From the NCBI RefSeq assembly GCF_020906515.1, contig NC_085850.1, forward strand, positions 2,170,001 through 2,234,000: DNA of 64,000 bases, given 5' to 3'. Positions 1 through 10,310 of the stretch are shown here, in pieces. A model generated the notes under the pieces. That model did no database searches. It saw nothing but the letters and a program-made list of their open reading frames with translations, and was not told the origin of the DNA. The DNA comes from Vanrija pseudolonga (Eukaryota; Basidiomycota; Tremellomycetes; Trichosporonales; Trichosporonaceae). The translations under genes and the position numbers were made by a program. The first letter of the stretch is position 1. Each line of letters begins with the position of its first letter.

Positions 1-95
1 TGGTGGTGGCCGTGGTGCTGGCCGCCGGCTTGCTGCTGCGCCGCGGCGGCCTGCGAGCGGGTCTGGCGGTCGGACGTGGGCTGGGGTGCGGACAT
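1..95 (-). CDS. 5' end of a hypothetical gene running off the left edge
   Basis: An ATG on the minus strand at 95 opens a frame that stays open to the window edge. The 31 visible residues begin MSAPQPTSDRQTRSQ and then become rich in Ala, Gln and His, typical of a disordered N-terminus of a fungal regulator or adaptor. No domain is visible in so short a piece, so no function is assigned. The next gene on the same strand ends 405 bases upstream of this ATG, leaving a normal promoter interval. Confidence 0.4.
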   Translation of the reverse strand, partial: MSAPQPTSDRQTRSQAAAAQQQAGGQHHGHH

Positions 96-499
96 GGCGT
101 TGCGTTTGGTGGGGGGATGGGGCTGGGGGTGGTGGGGGATGATCGTCAGTAGTCAGCAGTGTGAGTCCCGTTAAGTAGCGCTGCCCACATGCACCCACCC
201 CGCTACGCTACCGCACCTCGCTACTGTCGTCATGCCGCAGCCACCAGCAGCAGCAGCAGCCATCCCCCATCTGGCACATTCCTGCCGAGGTCCGCACGCA
301 GGTCGTCGGGTGTGAAACGAGCCGCCGCGGTTGTCGCACGTCGCAGTCATGAGTCAGTGGTGGGCGATGACGACATGGCCGCGTGGCATCGACACGGAGT
401 TCACGAGTTCACCAGCATCATCATTATAGACATCAACCCAGCTACAGAATTACAACGATGGACCACGCACAGCGGCGCACGAGCGGCGGCCTGAGACTG
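96..499. other. intergenic, promoter side of the left-edge gene
   Basis: No supported gene. It lies between the stop of the metallothionein-like gene and the ATG of the left-edge gene, both on the minus strand. Short ORFs here lack matching splice sites or recognisable protein character. Confidence 0.5.
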
Positions 500-1063
500 C
501 TAGTTCCCGTGGGTCTCTTGGTAGCGCCGCCCCCCGTCCGTGTCGACAGCGTCGACAGCGGCGGAGGGCACAGCGGCGATGGGGGCCTCCTCAGGCCCGA
601 TGGGCGCGGCGAGCGCGTCGGCGTCAGCGTCGACCGCCGAGCCGGCGCCGCTCTCAGCCTCGGCGATAGGCGAGGTGGCCGGCTTGCCGTCCCTACTGAC
701 GCGTCGGCGCGGGTCAACGGGCACTTCGTGGGCGTTAGGCTGGGTATGTACCCCGTCGCCGCCTGTCCCGCGCGTGTGGTGCGCGGGGTCGTGGTGCGGG
801 TCGTGCGGCGCGGCGTCGTCGAGCATGTCGCCGCTGGGGCGGGTCGCGTCGGTGGACGTGCTGGGGCGGGGCGCGCCGCTGCTCACGAGGGAGGGCACGG
901 CGCGCCCGGGGCACTCGGGACACTTGCATTTGTGCGCTCGGCACCTGCAGTGCCCGTGGCACCTGGCGTACTGTAAGTTGGGTGGCGCTGGCGCGACTCA
1001 CTCGCATGAGATGCCACTCTGCTTGCATCTACACCCGGTGAATACCCCGCGAATGGCGTTCAT
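500..1063 (-). CDS. small cysteine-rich, metallothionein-like protein
   Basis: Two exons (1002-1063 and 500-962) separated by a 39-nt GTGAGT...CAG intron give 174 aa. Residues 11-38 hold nine cysteines as CxC, CxC, CxC and CxxC clusters with interspersed His and Lys (C11, C13, C20, C22, C26, C28, C33, C35, C38). This is metallothionein-like and suggests binding of Cu(I) or Zn; metal binding is inferred from composition only. The remaining ~135 residues are cysteine-free and rich in Asp, Ala, His and Pro, with a short HH/DP-rich stretch and an acidic alanine-rich end; such a long tail is unusual for a metallothionein. An alternative acceptor at 970/971 gives a 31-nt intron but breaks the frame. 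It is divergently transcribed from the gene at 1446, sharing 382 bases. Alternative reading: a small zinc-binding regulator. Confidence 0.6.
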
Positions 1064-1445
1064 TGTGGTTGCGTGCGATAAGTGTCGTACGTGGGGCCCG
1101 ATCTGAGCTCGTGGCAGTAGTAAGTGTTTATATGCAGCTGGTATTGCGTCGGCGTCGTAGCCGCCGACGCGGTCTGGCCACAAGTACATACACTGCACGC
1201 GAGTCCAGATAAGTGGAGCCCTGTAGTCGTCTATCCACATGCCAGGCCGCGGCATGCACGCGCTCGCATCTAGATGCCCCAGGCCACATCGAGGCCATGG
1301 GCATGATGCAAGGCAGGTGGCATCATAGGTGGCATCCCAAAAATCCCACAACCATAAAAACACGAACGAGACCTACTCTCCCCCTTCAAGCGAGCACTCG
1401 TTCCCACCCCTGACTTGACCCGTCCTGACGAGTATCCCACCCACC
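1064..1445. other. divergent promoter region
   Basis: Shared upstream region of the metallothionein-like gene (minus) and the unknown gene at 1446 (plus). It holds a perfect 9-bp inverted repeat (listed separately) and a TATA-like CATAAAAAC near 1353 on the plus strand. No gene is seen. Confidence 0.5.
1146..1170. promoter_or_regulatory. 9-bp perfect inverted repeat
   Basis: GCGTCGGCG (1146-1154) is followed after 7 nt by its exact reverse complement CGCCGACGC (1162-1170). It lies 83 nt upstream of the metallothionein-like ATG, so it is either a factor-binding dyad in the promoter or a hairpin in the 5' UTR. The role is inferred from position only. Confidence 0.4.
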
Positions 1446-2917
1446 ATGCGACCGACGACGGAGGCCAAGTCGACGTCGGCGGTGAGCTACGCTGCGCCCC
1501 CTGCACACCCGCCGCCACCTCCGCCGGCCGCAGAGCCAGACGAAGAACTCCCGCCGTACTCGCCGTGCCGGGGCGGCCCCTCATGCAGGGACCACAACAG
1601 CACGGCGCCGCAGCGCCCTTCGGCGCCCCGACATCCGTCCTACTCGGCATGGGCGCCGAGCGTCGTCCACTCGCGCGCTGGCCTCTCCCGCCTGCGCGCG
1701 ATGGAACGCGTCGAGAGCGATGAGGAGCGCCGAGAACGCGTGCGCAGGGAGCAGGAGGCAGAGCTCGCGCATTGGAGGGAGCAAGTCGCCCTGGCTACTA
1801 TCCTCCGCGAGGCGGAAGAGGAGCCTCGTCGCCCACTGTCACAACGCCAAGGAGACGCGGTATCGCATCCGCAACAACGCGGTCTGGACCCAGTGGCCTC
1901 GAGTGCCGCCCCTGCGCCGTCTCCGTCGCCGCCGTCGTCTTCCGCCCTAGGACTGCATGGCCTCGGAAGCAGCACACACGCCACCCCCGTCGCCGCGTCG
2001 TCACCGCCACGTCCGACCTCACGCACCCGCCCGCGCGCAGGCACTTCTCCGGCACCTCACTCTCGCTCGCCATCATCTCCATCTTCATCACACATTCACC
2101 AACAACCTCCCCTCTCGCACACCTCCTCATCGTCCAGCCTCAGCTCGTACCGCTCGAGCAGCTCGACAACACCCGCCACACCGCCCGACAGCGCCGGCGC
2201 GCTCCCGCTCCCCCTCCCGGCCTGGTGCAACTCGCCCGCACCGACACCACGACTCACGCGGAGCGCAAGCGCTCCAGATCTCGCCCTGCTCACGCTCCAG
2301 GACTTGGAGGCGGCGTACACGCCCGTACGGGGTGAGTGGGGCTGCGTGCCGTAGATCAGCAGGCAACTAACACCCTCCCAGTGCCCCTCCTCCGGCGAAA
2401 GGTGACGCCGAACCACCTCCGCAGGTCCCACCCCGTCCCCAGCCGCATGGACTCGCGCACAGCGACAACAGCGAGCCGCACGACGAGCCGTACTAGCGCC
2501 GAATCGTCGCGGCGCGAGCGCAACCCCTGGTCCCCGTCGGGGATTGCGGAGCGCCTGAGCCCGCGCGCGCTGGTCGAGCGCTCGCCGTCGCCGCCGCCCC
2601 AAGCTCCAGGCGACGGTAACAACCCGCCGTCGCCGAGCCGCAACCGCCCGTTCTCCTTCTTCCGGCGCCCGACGCGCACGTACCCCGCGCGCGCCGAGCC
2701 CGAGCCGCTGCCCCACGGCCACGAGCACAGCGCGGTGTATGGCCGCCCGGCGCAGCACCCTCAAAGCGAGCACACGTACGCCCGCGTCCCGCCGCGCCTG
2801 TTCGAGCAGTGGCCCACGCGCCTGCCGATCGAGTACAAGCTCTGGTGCACGCCCTTCCTGGGGTACGACGACGTGCCCGTCGAGGAGGAGGTCGTGGGTG
2901 TCATCTCGGAGATGTAG
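1446..2917 (+). CDS. unknown proline/serine-rich protein with a short coiled-coil segment
   Basis: Two exons (1446-2331, 2382-2917) joined across a 50-nt intron with a CTAAC branch site give 473 aa; the phase-1 junction keeps the frame. The N-terminus is proline-rich. Residues around 85-125 form a charged heptad-like stretch with many Glu and Arg, a likely coiled coil. The middle is a long disordered Ser/Pro/Thr region. The last ~40 residues are more ordered, with aromatic and acidic residues ending in VVGVISEM. There is no signal peptide, membrane span or known domain. I do not recognise the family; the charged helix and disordered linkers would suit a cytoplasmic scaffold or regulator. The ATG is preceded by CCACC, a good context. 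Confidence 0.7.
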
Positions 2918-3039
2918 AGGATGTGTTAGAAGTCAGTATCACCGGCAAATGCGCCGCGTATATAATCAATGCTGCATATGTCCGTACGTGAATGTGGCGT
3001 TGTGGGGCCAGTAGTGGGGGTTGTTGAATGTGGGTTGGT

Positions 3040-4575
3040 TTAGAGGAGGAGGGCCGCGGCGATGGCAACGACAAGGACGCCAGCGGCAGGGCGCGTAACG
3101 CCCGCGCTCGAGGGCTTGCTGGACGCCTTGGCGGACGCAGCAGAGGCAGCGGCACCAGACGCAGTGCCGGTACCCGAGCCAGCAGCGCCAGATGCACTGC
3201 CAGAAGCAGCATCCGACGAGGCGGCCGCGGCGCCCGAGGCAGGGGTACCAGCGACGTACTCGTCAAAGCTCTGGAAGGTGTAGTTCTGCTCGACGTAAGG
3301 GTGGGTCCAGTTCATGGCGGCCGAGAGGGGCACAATGTGCTTGAACGCGCCCTTGATGTTCGGGTACTGCTCGATAAACTCCTGCATGGTGAAGTTGTTG
3401 ATCTCGTGGTTGAGCACCGTGAGGCCCTGGGTCGCGTACTGGCCCTGGCCGGCGGCGGTGATGATCTTCTGGTAGTTGTTGGTGACGTCGGCGGCCGTGA
3501 TGTTGTTGGTGCCGACCGACCAGTCGAACGTGTCGTTCTTCCAGAGGACGTTGCTGAGGTTGAGCGCCGAGGCAATCACGCGCACGCGGTTGTCGACGTC
3601 GCCGTAGGGCGGGCGCCAGCAGGTGGGCGTGACGCCGACGACCTCCTTGATGACCTGGCGCGTGTAGTAGAGCTCGGCGAACACCTGCTCGTTGGTGAGG
3701 GCCGTCATGTACGGGTGCGACCAGGTGTGCACGCAGATGTGGTGGCCGTCGTCGCGCGCGCGGATCGCCTGCACCGGCCAGTCGATGACGTTGGAGCCGA
3801 TGAAGAACATGGTCGCCTTCTGGTTGTTGGTCTGGAGGAAGTTGTACAGCGCGTTGTGCGAGCAGTTGGGTCCGTCGTCAAAACCGAGACCCCACGTCTC
3901 GGGCTCGGGCAGGTTGGTGATGTCGGGCTGCAGGCCGAGCGACGCCGCGGGGGTCGTGCAGCGCGTCTGCGTCCACCAGCAGTCGGCGTCCCCGGGAGGG
4001 TAGTTTACGCCCGCCCAGTCGCCCTTGAGCGTGCCGTGCGGCGAGTTCGAGTTGGGCACCTTTTGGGCCACGGTCGCGTTGATGGTCGCGAAGAGCGCAG
4101 CGGCCTCGGTGTCACCGGGGACGAGGGCCGCGGGCTGCACCCAAATACTGGGGTACTTGGGCTTGCTGTTGGCCATGGGCGCGTACGAGTAGGGCGCGCA
4201 CTCGGCGGCGACGTCTGGGGGGTGTTAGCGGTGTGAGGCTGTGATGGGGCGACTTCGACTGCGTTCTAGCCAGGCGAGCGGGCTACGACCCCTTTGCACC
4301 AGCATCTCCAAAGCAACGACCAGCCGCCTGCTGACGGATGCCGCCTGCCTTCTAGAAGCTGGCCACCTTCCTCGCGCCCCCTGGCCCAACCCCACGCCAC
4401 ACCCCCACCCTCACTCAGGCCGTCACTCACCAACGTTTGAGCCGTCCACCTGGCGCTTGTCGTAGATGACATTGTGCTCGCCTCCAATGTTGCGCCGGGC
4501 AATGTTGTGGCCGCTGCAGCCAATGTGGGCGGCAGCGAGGCCCAGGAGTGAGATGGAAGCGGTCGCGACGAGCAT
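3040..4575 (-). CDS. chitin deacetylase, secreted and probably GPI-anchored
   Basis: Polysaccharide deacetylase (carbohydrate esterase family 4) that removes acetyl groups from chitin to make chitosan in the cell wall. Exons 4431-4575 and 3040-4214 give 439 aa. Residues 1-17 form a signal peptide. The CE4 core runs from about 155 to 340: motif 1 GFDDGP (~160), metal-binding HTWSHP (~211), RPPYGD (~249), a DTFDW segment and a late LNHEI motif. The C-terminus is a Ser/Ala/Gly-rich linker followed by a hydrophobic tail ending in LLL, as in GPI-anchored Cda proteins of Cryptococcus. The 216-nt intron is about five times the usual length here. In-frame ATG at 4176 would remove the signal peptide, so 4575 is preferred. 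The assignment is firm; the specific paralogue is not. Confidence 0.93.
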
Positions 4576-5574
4576 GTTAAGGGGTCAATGAGTGTGGGGG
4601 GACGGAGCCGCAGTGTCCAGTGGCGTTGATTGATGTTGTTGTTATCAAGAGAGTAAAAGAGAGAGCCGATGTGCCGGCTGCTGCTGTTGTTGAAGTGACA
4701 CGAGCAAGTGAAGAGTAGGAGTGAGAAGAGGATGTTGATCCATTCACCGCAGCAGTAGTTGTTACATTCCATGGCAACCAGCGTGCCGCAAAGACGAGGA
4801 CGAGACGAGACTACGCGTGCAGTGTGATCCCCCCCGATCCCCCTTGTACCCTCTGCCCTCCCCTTGACTGCGCGCGTCTTGGGAAACTTGCCCCTTCCTG
4901 AACTTAGACCCAGATTAGAACGGGGCGTGAAGGGGAGAAAAGGTCTCGGGATGCGCCGATGCGGGTGGGATGCCTGCCAGCTGCCAGGCAACTAGCAAGC
5001 GAGCATCACTCTGGCTAAAGAGGGTGTGGTGGGGGTGGCTTACTGCGCAGCTAAATAAGGTAAGGAAAAGGGCGACGACGACGACGACGACACGATCCAG
5101 CCGAGTGATGCGAGCTGCCATCCCCTGCCGCCGCACGGGCCGAGGGAAGGGGGGGCGGGGGCGCACGGCGGCACGACGCGGCAGGCGCCATGGCTGTGGC
5201 GTGCAGGGCCTTTGTGTGGATGTGTGACAACCTTGGCCTATTTTTAGACGGCCATGTCAGTTTCACTCTGCGCACAGAGGGTAAGGTGAGGGTGAGGTGT
5301 CGCGGGCCTTGGTTCCGCGGGCCTAATGGTCGAGCACGCCTAATTTTTGCAGGCCTAGTGGGCACTCCCCATTCTCCAGGCCAGCCAAAGCCAGGCAGGC
5401 CTCGATCGATCAAGTTGCCGTCGTCCACCGCACCCACCATGACGTCTGCCGCTCTCGCCGGCTAGCCCACTGCCCGCCCATACCCCACACCCCACAAAAG
5501 ACACCAACATGCATGAGTCGTGGGCCACTGGCGCCAACAACAAAAGTCCATGAGACAACAACACCAAGCGGGGG
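4576..5574. other. intergenic, chitin deacetylase promoter
   Basis: About 1 kb upstream of the chitin deacetylase and downstream of the cysteine-rich wall gene, which are both on the minus strand. I see a (CGA)n tract near 5074-5092 and no supported coding sequence. Confidence 0.5.
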
Positions 5575-6611
5575 CTACCGCACGAGCGTGCCCAAGGCGC
5601 CAAAGACACCCAGCACGACCGGCAGCACAGCAGCAGCGAGCGACTCGGCGCCGCTAATGGGCACAGGCCTTGACGCCGTAGCCGAAGGAGCGAGGGTGTG
5701 GGAGGTGGTCGGCGGCACCGTGAAGTTGCCGGGCGCCATCGTCGGGGCCGCCGCCGAGCTCGCGACGGCAGCGATGGGGGTCGTCGATGTCGTCGTCGTC
5801 GTTAACGACGACGTCGTAGTGGGCACAGGCGGGACGTAGACCGACGACGAGGTGGTCTCCTCCGCAGGCGGCGGGACGTACTCGGACGTTGTAGTTTCCG
5901 CCCGCGTGTAAGTGTACGTGTTGGTCGAGGTGCGGTACACCGTGTTCTCGTCAAACGTCTGCGAGGTCACGTCGGCGACCGTCCACGTCGACGTGCGCAC
6001 GCCGCCGCCGTACCCGCTGCACGTTTGGCCGTTGCGGCAGCAGCCTCCGGTGGTGCAGTAGTACCCTGCCTCGCAGTATCCGCGCGCTGGGGGGTGTCAG
6101 AGGGGGGTAGGCGCTGTGAGAGCTCCAAGCCACGTACTGCTGCAGCAGCTCGCGTCAAACGGCGCACAGGAGCCATTGTCGCACACGCCGACGCCGTTGG
6201 GGCAGCAGCCGCCGCGGATAGTGTTACAAAACGAGCCCGGGGCGCAGTAGATCCCTGTGGGTGTGCGTTAGCAGGGCTCGCTGGGCTCGGAACGCGTGGT
6301 TCTTGGGCGAGACGCAACGCACGATTACCACAGCACTTGGATCCCCACGGCGCGCACCCCCCGTCGGCGCACATCCCCCAGTTGCCGCAGCTCTGGCGCT
6401 TGTCCAGCCCCAGCGAGAGGACGTTGGGGCTCGTCGCGTCGTAGCCTGGGATCGGGTCCACGCCCGCGAAGGGGATGAAGTCGGGCAGGTCGTCGCGCGG
6501 CGCGGGGGAGAGGGCACGCTCGGGCTGAGGGGAGAGGAGGAAGCCGCCTAGGTCGCGCGGGGTGTGCGCGCTCGCGGCGGAGAGGAGGGCGAGGGCTACG
6601 ATGGCGAGCAT
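5575..6611 (-). CDS. cysteine-rich, GPI-type cell-surface protein
   Basis: Three exons (6329-6611, 6138-6254, 5575-6086) joined by introns of 74 and 51 nt give 303 aa. A signal peptide (MLAIVALALLSAASA) leads to a segment ending at a dibasic KR. From there to about residue 150 come repeated Cys units of the type C..G.C....CC, with paired cysteines (KCCG, GGCC, SCCS, GGCC), resembling granulin-like or hevein-like disulfide knots seen in basidiomycete surface proteins. The rest is a long Thr/Ser/Pro-rich stalk expected to be O-mannosylated, then a hydrophobic tail (LAAAVLPVVLGVFGALG) typical of a GPI signal. The role is inferred as a wall or adhesion protein; chitin binding is possible but the spacing is not a clear CBM18 match. 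Confidence 0.75.
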
Positions 6612-6689
6612 GTCGTGGTGGCGAGACGGGTCGAACGGAACTGAGCAGAGCGAACAAAGCACTCGCCCTCGCCATCCTCTTCTCCCTCC

Positions 6690-6695
6690 TTTATA
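6690..6695 (-). promoter_or_regulatory. TATA box of the cysteine-rich surface gene
   Basis: TATAAA on the minus strand, 79 nt upstream of the ATG at 6611, in a pyrimidine-rich setting. Confidence 0.4.
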
Positions 6696-8283
6696 CCACC
6701 CGCTCGAGGTTGACGCCACATGCCAAGCCTCACCCCATTACGACGACGCGGATCCGGCCCCAGACGGACACTTAAACCCTCATCAAAGTGGCCGTTTGGG
6801 CCCACTATCGCGGCATATGCTGTGTCAAGCTTGCCCCCCACGTGAGCGCGACCACCATGGCAGCATAGTGCAATTGATACGCTCACGCGCGCAGCCCATG
6901 GCCCGCACGACTGGACCTATCGAGCCAACATTACCGGGCCCGCCGGGGGCGGTGACAGGGCCCACTCACGGGCACGGGCATCATGAAACGGACATTTATG
7001 ACGGACGTCGCAATGCCCATCCGCGCCAAGACTGGCTGGCTACTTGCAAGGGTGGGTGCCTGCAACCGACTGCATCCGAAGACAGGCGGTGCGCTTGGAC
7101 GCACCGCGGCGGTGCTCGTGCACTGCTTGCGTGACTGACTGAGTCAAGGTTATCTCGACGAGCAGACTGACAACCCCCGGCCCTGGAACTGCCATGTTGA
7201 GTGAGGTACGCCGGTCCGGGCATGTCACGTGTGCCCGCCCGCTCGTGTCTGGAGTGGGTCCTGTGAGGGTGACATCGACCGCTTGCAGCCTCGACCGGTG
7301 GACAACGATATCAGCACCGCTGTGAAGACGATGCCAAGAAATCACGGATTTGTGATCCGCTGCACGCTGCAGGCAGTCCGAGGAATTCGGGCGGTGGCAC
7401 TGGTTGTTGGCTGCGTTAGCGAGAGAAGGGCGAGGGCTACGCGGCGACCAGAGGGTTGCCCTTAGTACTTATGGAGCAGCGCCCGCCTCAAGAACTGAGT
7501 CAGCAGAAGATGCGCGTACAAGCCGGGTCGTAGCCAGAGAGAATGACCACCACCCCCAGGCCAACAGGCGCTCGGGTTGCTAACACGCCTGCCCTTCAGA
7601 CGTGGACAGAGGCACAGAGGGGGAAACGCGACGACGCGAACTGGTCCCTGCTGGAGACGCGCTGATGGCGAGCGGCGAACAGCATATCGTTGTCATGGCT
7701 TCGAGCTTGACTGCGCCTTTGTCGACTCGCCTGACCGAGCAGAGTCTCCCGCGGGAGGGCTCGAGCCTCCGAAGTAGTTGTAAACCGTCGCAGCTTCAAG
7801 CGACATGCGACCTGATTGACGCAAATTGGTGTAGTGGTCAACACGTCCAACACCTCTCCTGTTGCCATCAAACTGGCCGACCAGGTGCCATGAGCGCAAG
7901 CGACATGGCTATGATGATAGCGGATGCAGTGCGCTGAGCCGGCGAAGGAGCTGCCCCCCCGGCCCAGAGGCGAGGGTCGTGGAGCTCCGACGGGGAGCGG
8001 AGCCCACGGGGCGCAGAAGTGTGCGGAGACCGAAGTTGACCGAGTTGTGGAGGGGAGACAAGAGCTTGTGCCCGGCGGAGAGGCTCAGAGATTGAGGACA
8101 ACACTGCAGGATCACGGTGACAGACTTGTTTTGCCAGAACCCAAAGTCCGCTCAATGGTGCAACTCGACCACCAAATGACTTTATCCACCGACGCGTCGG
8201 CGCTCCCGACGCGCACCTCTGTCTCACCAAGCCTCCCGCCACCAGCCTGTTGGCACCTACTGTAGAAGGTGTGGAGCTGCCTG

Positions 8284-8628
8284 TTATTTCAGTCTCGCGC
8301 CTTCGAGGAGTGTGTCGAGCGAGCAGGTCGAGACAATGCTGCTAACACTGCTGAGGAGGCACGCTGAGAATGCAGCCGCCGCCCGCACCGTGTCCTTGTC
8401 CACGGCGTTTATGCGGGGGGCACTGGCGCTCCATGGCTCGCCGAGCGCCGAGACGTCGCCGTCTCCGTCACTAGGCCGTATTCCGCGTGGGATCTGATAA
8501 GGGTTGCAGACTCCACATGGTAGTTGTTTTGGCGAGTAGTGTGTTGAAAGGAGGAGTGACTGGCCAGCGGTCTCCTCTTCCATTCTCCGAGCCGGAGAAC
8601 GATCACCGGCCAGGCGGTACGTTGCCAT
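8284..8628 (-). CDS. doubtful small ORF
   Basis: A 114-aa open frame with a TATA-like GGGTATAAG about 140 nt upstream of its ATG and a CT-rich leader after that. The residue mix looks ordinary (a helical-looking C-terminal third), but there are two short upstream ATGs in the leader and the overlapping frame at about 8600-8710 (ending ...YIVDEYGNVPPGR) looks equally protein-like. The real model, if any, may splice differently. No domain is recognised. Confidence 0.2.
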   Translation of the reverse strand: MATYRLAGDRSPARRMEEETAGQSLLLSTHYSPKQLPCGVCNPYQIPRGIRPSDGDGDVSALGEPWSASAPRINAVDKDTVRAAAAFSACLLSSVSSIVSTCSLDTLLEGARLK

Positions 8629-9480
8629 ACTCGTCCACTATGTAGGCGAACCCATCATTTACAGGGGAGGAGGCGCGTGAGATGATTTGGCTGGAGCTGT
8701 TGTCTTCGGAGGAGCAGGTGGAGACGGAAGGCGATGAACTTCGCGGTGGTGCTCGCCAGACTTATACCCAAAGCCAAAAGAAGGCGTAAAGGGCAGCTCG
8801 GTCCGTCCACTCCCTCCTTTATGTGTTGGTGGGGGTACATGGTTCCGAGGAGGGACTAAGCAGCTAGCGGGGGAGATGGCGTTCACATTGTGGAGCGGCG
8901 GGACGTACCGAACTGACCGAGGTGACAGCGTTCAGTGCTATTTACATTTGAGGTGGTTGAGTTCCTCACTTCTTGATGATGGCGGTTCCGATAGTCTTCA
9001 GCACAATGGCGTGGAAATATGTAGCCAAGTGATTCGGTGACATTGCATCCCACCATTGAGGGGACAGGTGCAAGCAAAGCCAGACAATGCAGTGTCGACT
9101 TCTGGGCGACCTTACTCACTGTGCCCCACACAAAACAGTGCCACAATCGTTGAATCGTGAGGAAGCATCCCGAGGAATGGGGTAGGTGTGCTGCACCTGG
9201 GTTGATTGGCTGGCGGAGTGATCGATGTTTATACGCTGCCGCCTGGATCCTGGCCAATCCAGTGCCACCGCGTGGTGGTGGCAAGGGGGCGCGGCGACAA
9301 TGTCCACGACTTGCGACGTTGCACAAGAGCAAGACGAGTCACGCATGTCGAGGCGATGGGGTGCTTTAGAGACGAATGCACACTGAAGGTGTGGATGAAT
9401 AGCCTCGGCACTGCGATGACAGCCTCGGCTACTGATGATGACGGAGCTTCTCACAAATACATGTGTAGTGTCTACCAGGA

Positions 9481-10310
9481 CTAGTCCTTATGGTACCCCC
9501 GCGAGTAGCACCCCTCGCACAGGCGGTACACCGCCCTAACTCCCACCAAGTCGTCGGTGTCGGTCGGCGATCGCGGTGTGAACGTGTGGTCGGGGACGTA
9601 GTCGGCTGTCGATGAGAGGCTCCACGCGCCGCTCCCTCCTCCTGGTGTGGGGGCGCCGGCATCCCCAGTTCCCGGGTCCAGTTCGCCACTTGACGTCTCC
9701 GCTTCTCTCTGCACGCCCTCAGTGATACGGAGAGCCTCGTCTAATGCTTCGGCCTCAATAGCGCCCCCAGCAGCATCTTTGACGCCGGCGCTCGTGGCGC
9801 CGAGTTCCCACATCGCCGAGCTAATTTCCTCGGCGCCAACCGTGCCCCCCGCAGTGAGCAGTGCGCCGAACGCGGGGTCGCTCGCGGCGTAAACGACGCG
9901 ATCTTCGTCATTCCACGTCACGACGATGCCGTCGAGGATGGCGGTGCGTTCTGCGAGGCGATCCCGTTCTTCTGGGGCTAGAGCTCGGCGCGTCGAGGAC
10001 ACGAGAGCAAGCTCGGCGTAGCTGTGGAATACTATGGCAAGCGGAGAAATGGGCACTGTCTCGGGGTCGAGCTCGGAGGGAGAGTATGAACGCGCATCGG
10101 ACGTCGAGGTAGTTGGCGACGAGGAAACATGCGAGGTCGTTGCTGGTGCTGCTGGCGCCGCATTGGTAGCTAGCGTGTGGGCTGGGTTGCGGGAATGCGA
10201 GTGGGAATCTGGTTGGGAATCCGTGATCTCGAGTGCGACTCTCTCGAGGCTGATGGTGGCGGCGGCGGCGGGGCGTTTGGATTTGCTCCAGACGAGGCAC
10301 TGTCAGACAT
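9481..10310 (-). CDS. unknown protein, 5' end unresolved
   Basis: The frame is open from 10302 to the stop at 9481. From about 10070 downward it has clear protein character: a segment with AIVFHSYAELALV, an EERDRLAER helix, DGIVVTWNDEDRVVY, then acidic alanine-rich helices and a C-terminal RLCEGCYSRGY with CxxC. There is no in-frame ATG inside the open part, so a short first exon is needed. One workable model starts at the ATG at 10310 with a tiny exon spliced to a downstream CAG acceptor, but its donor is poor. The protein is probably 230-270 aa. No family is recognised and no signal peptide or membrane span is seen. The next minus-strand gene ends well upstream, at 11547. Confidence 0.5.

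Larger units (their letters stand above)
6612..9480. other. long intergenic interval, one doubtful small ORF
   Basis: About 2.9 kb between the cysteine-rich surface gene and the unknown gene ending at 9481. Only the weak candidate at 8284-8628 stands out. A tRNA A-box-like string near 7827 has no partner B box. No repeat or mobile-element hallmark was seen. Confidence 0.45.

Noticed and set aside
3028-4236. 402-codon plus-strand ORF
   Set aside because: Antisense shadow of the chitin deacetylase gene.
7826-7880. tRNA-like string: A-box-like TGGTGTAGTGG followed by a 5-bp stem with a 7-nt loop
   Set aside because: No B box downstream, no U at loop position 33 and no acceptor stem pairing; at most a chance match or remnant.
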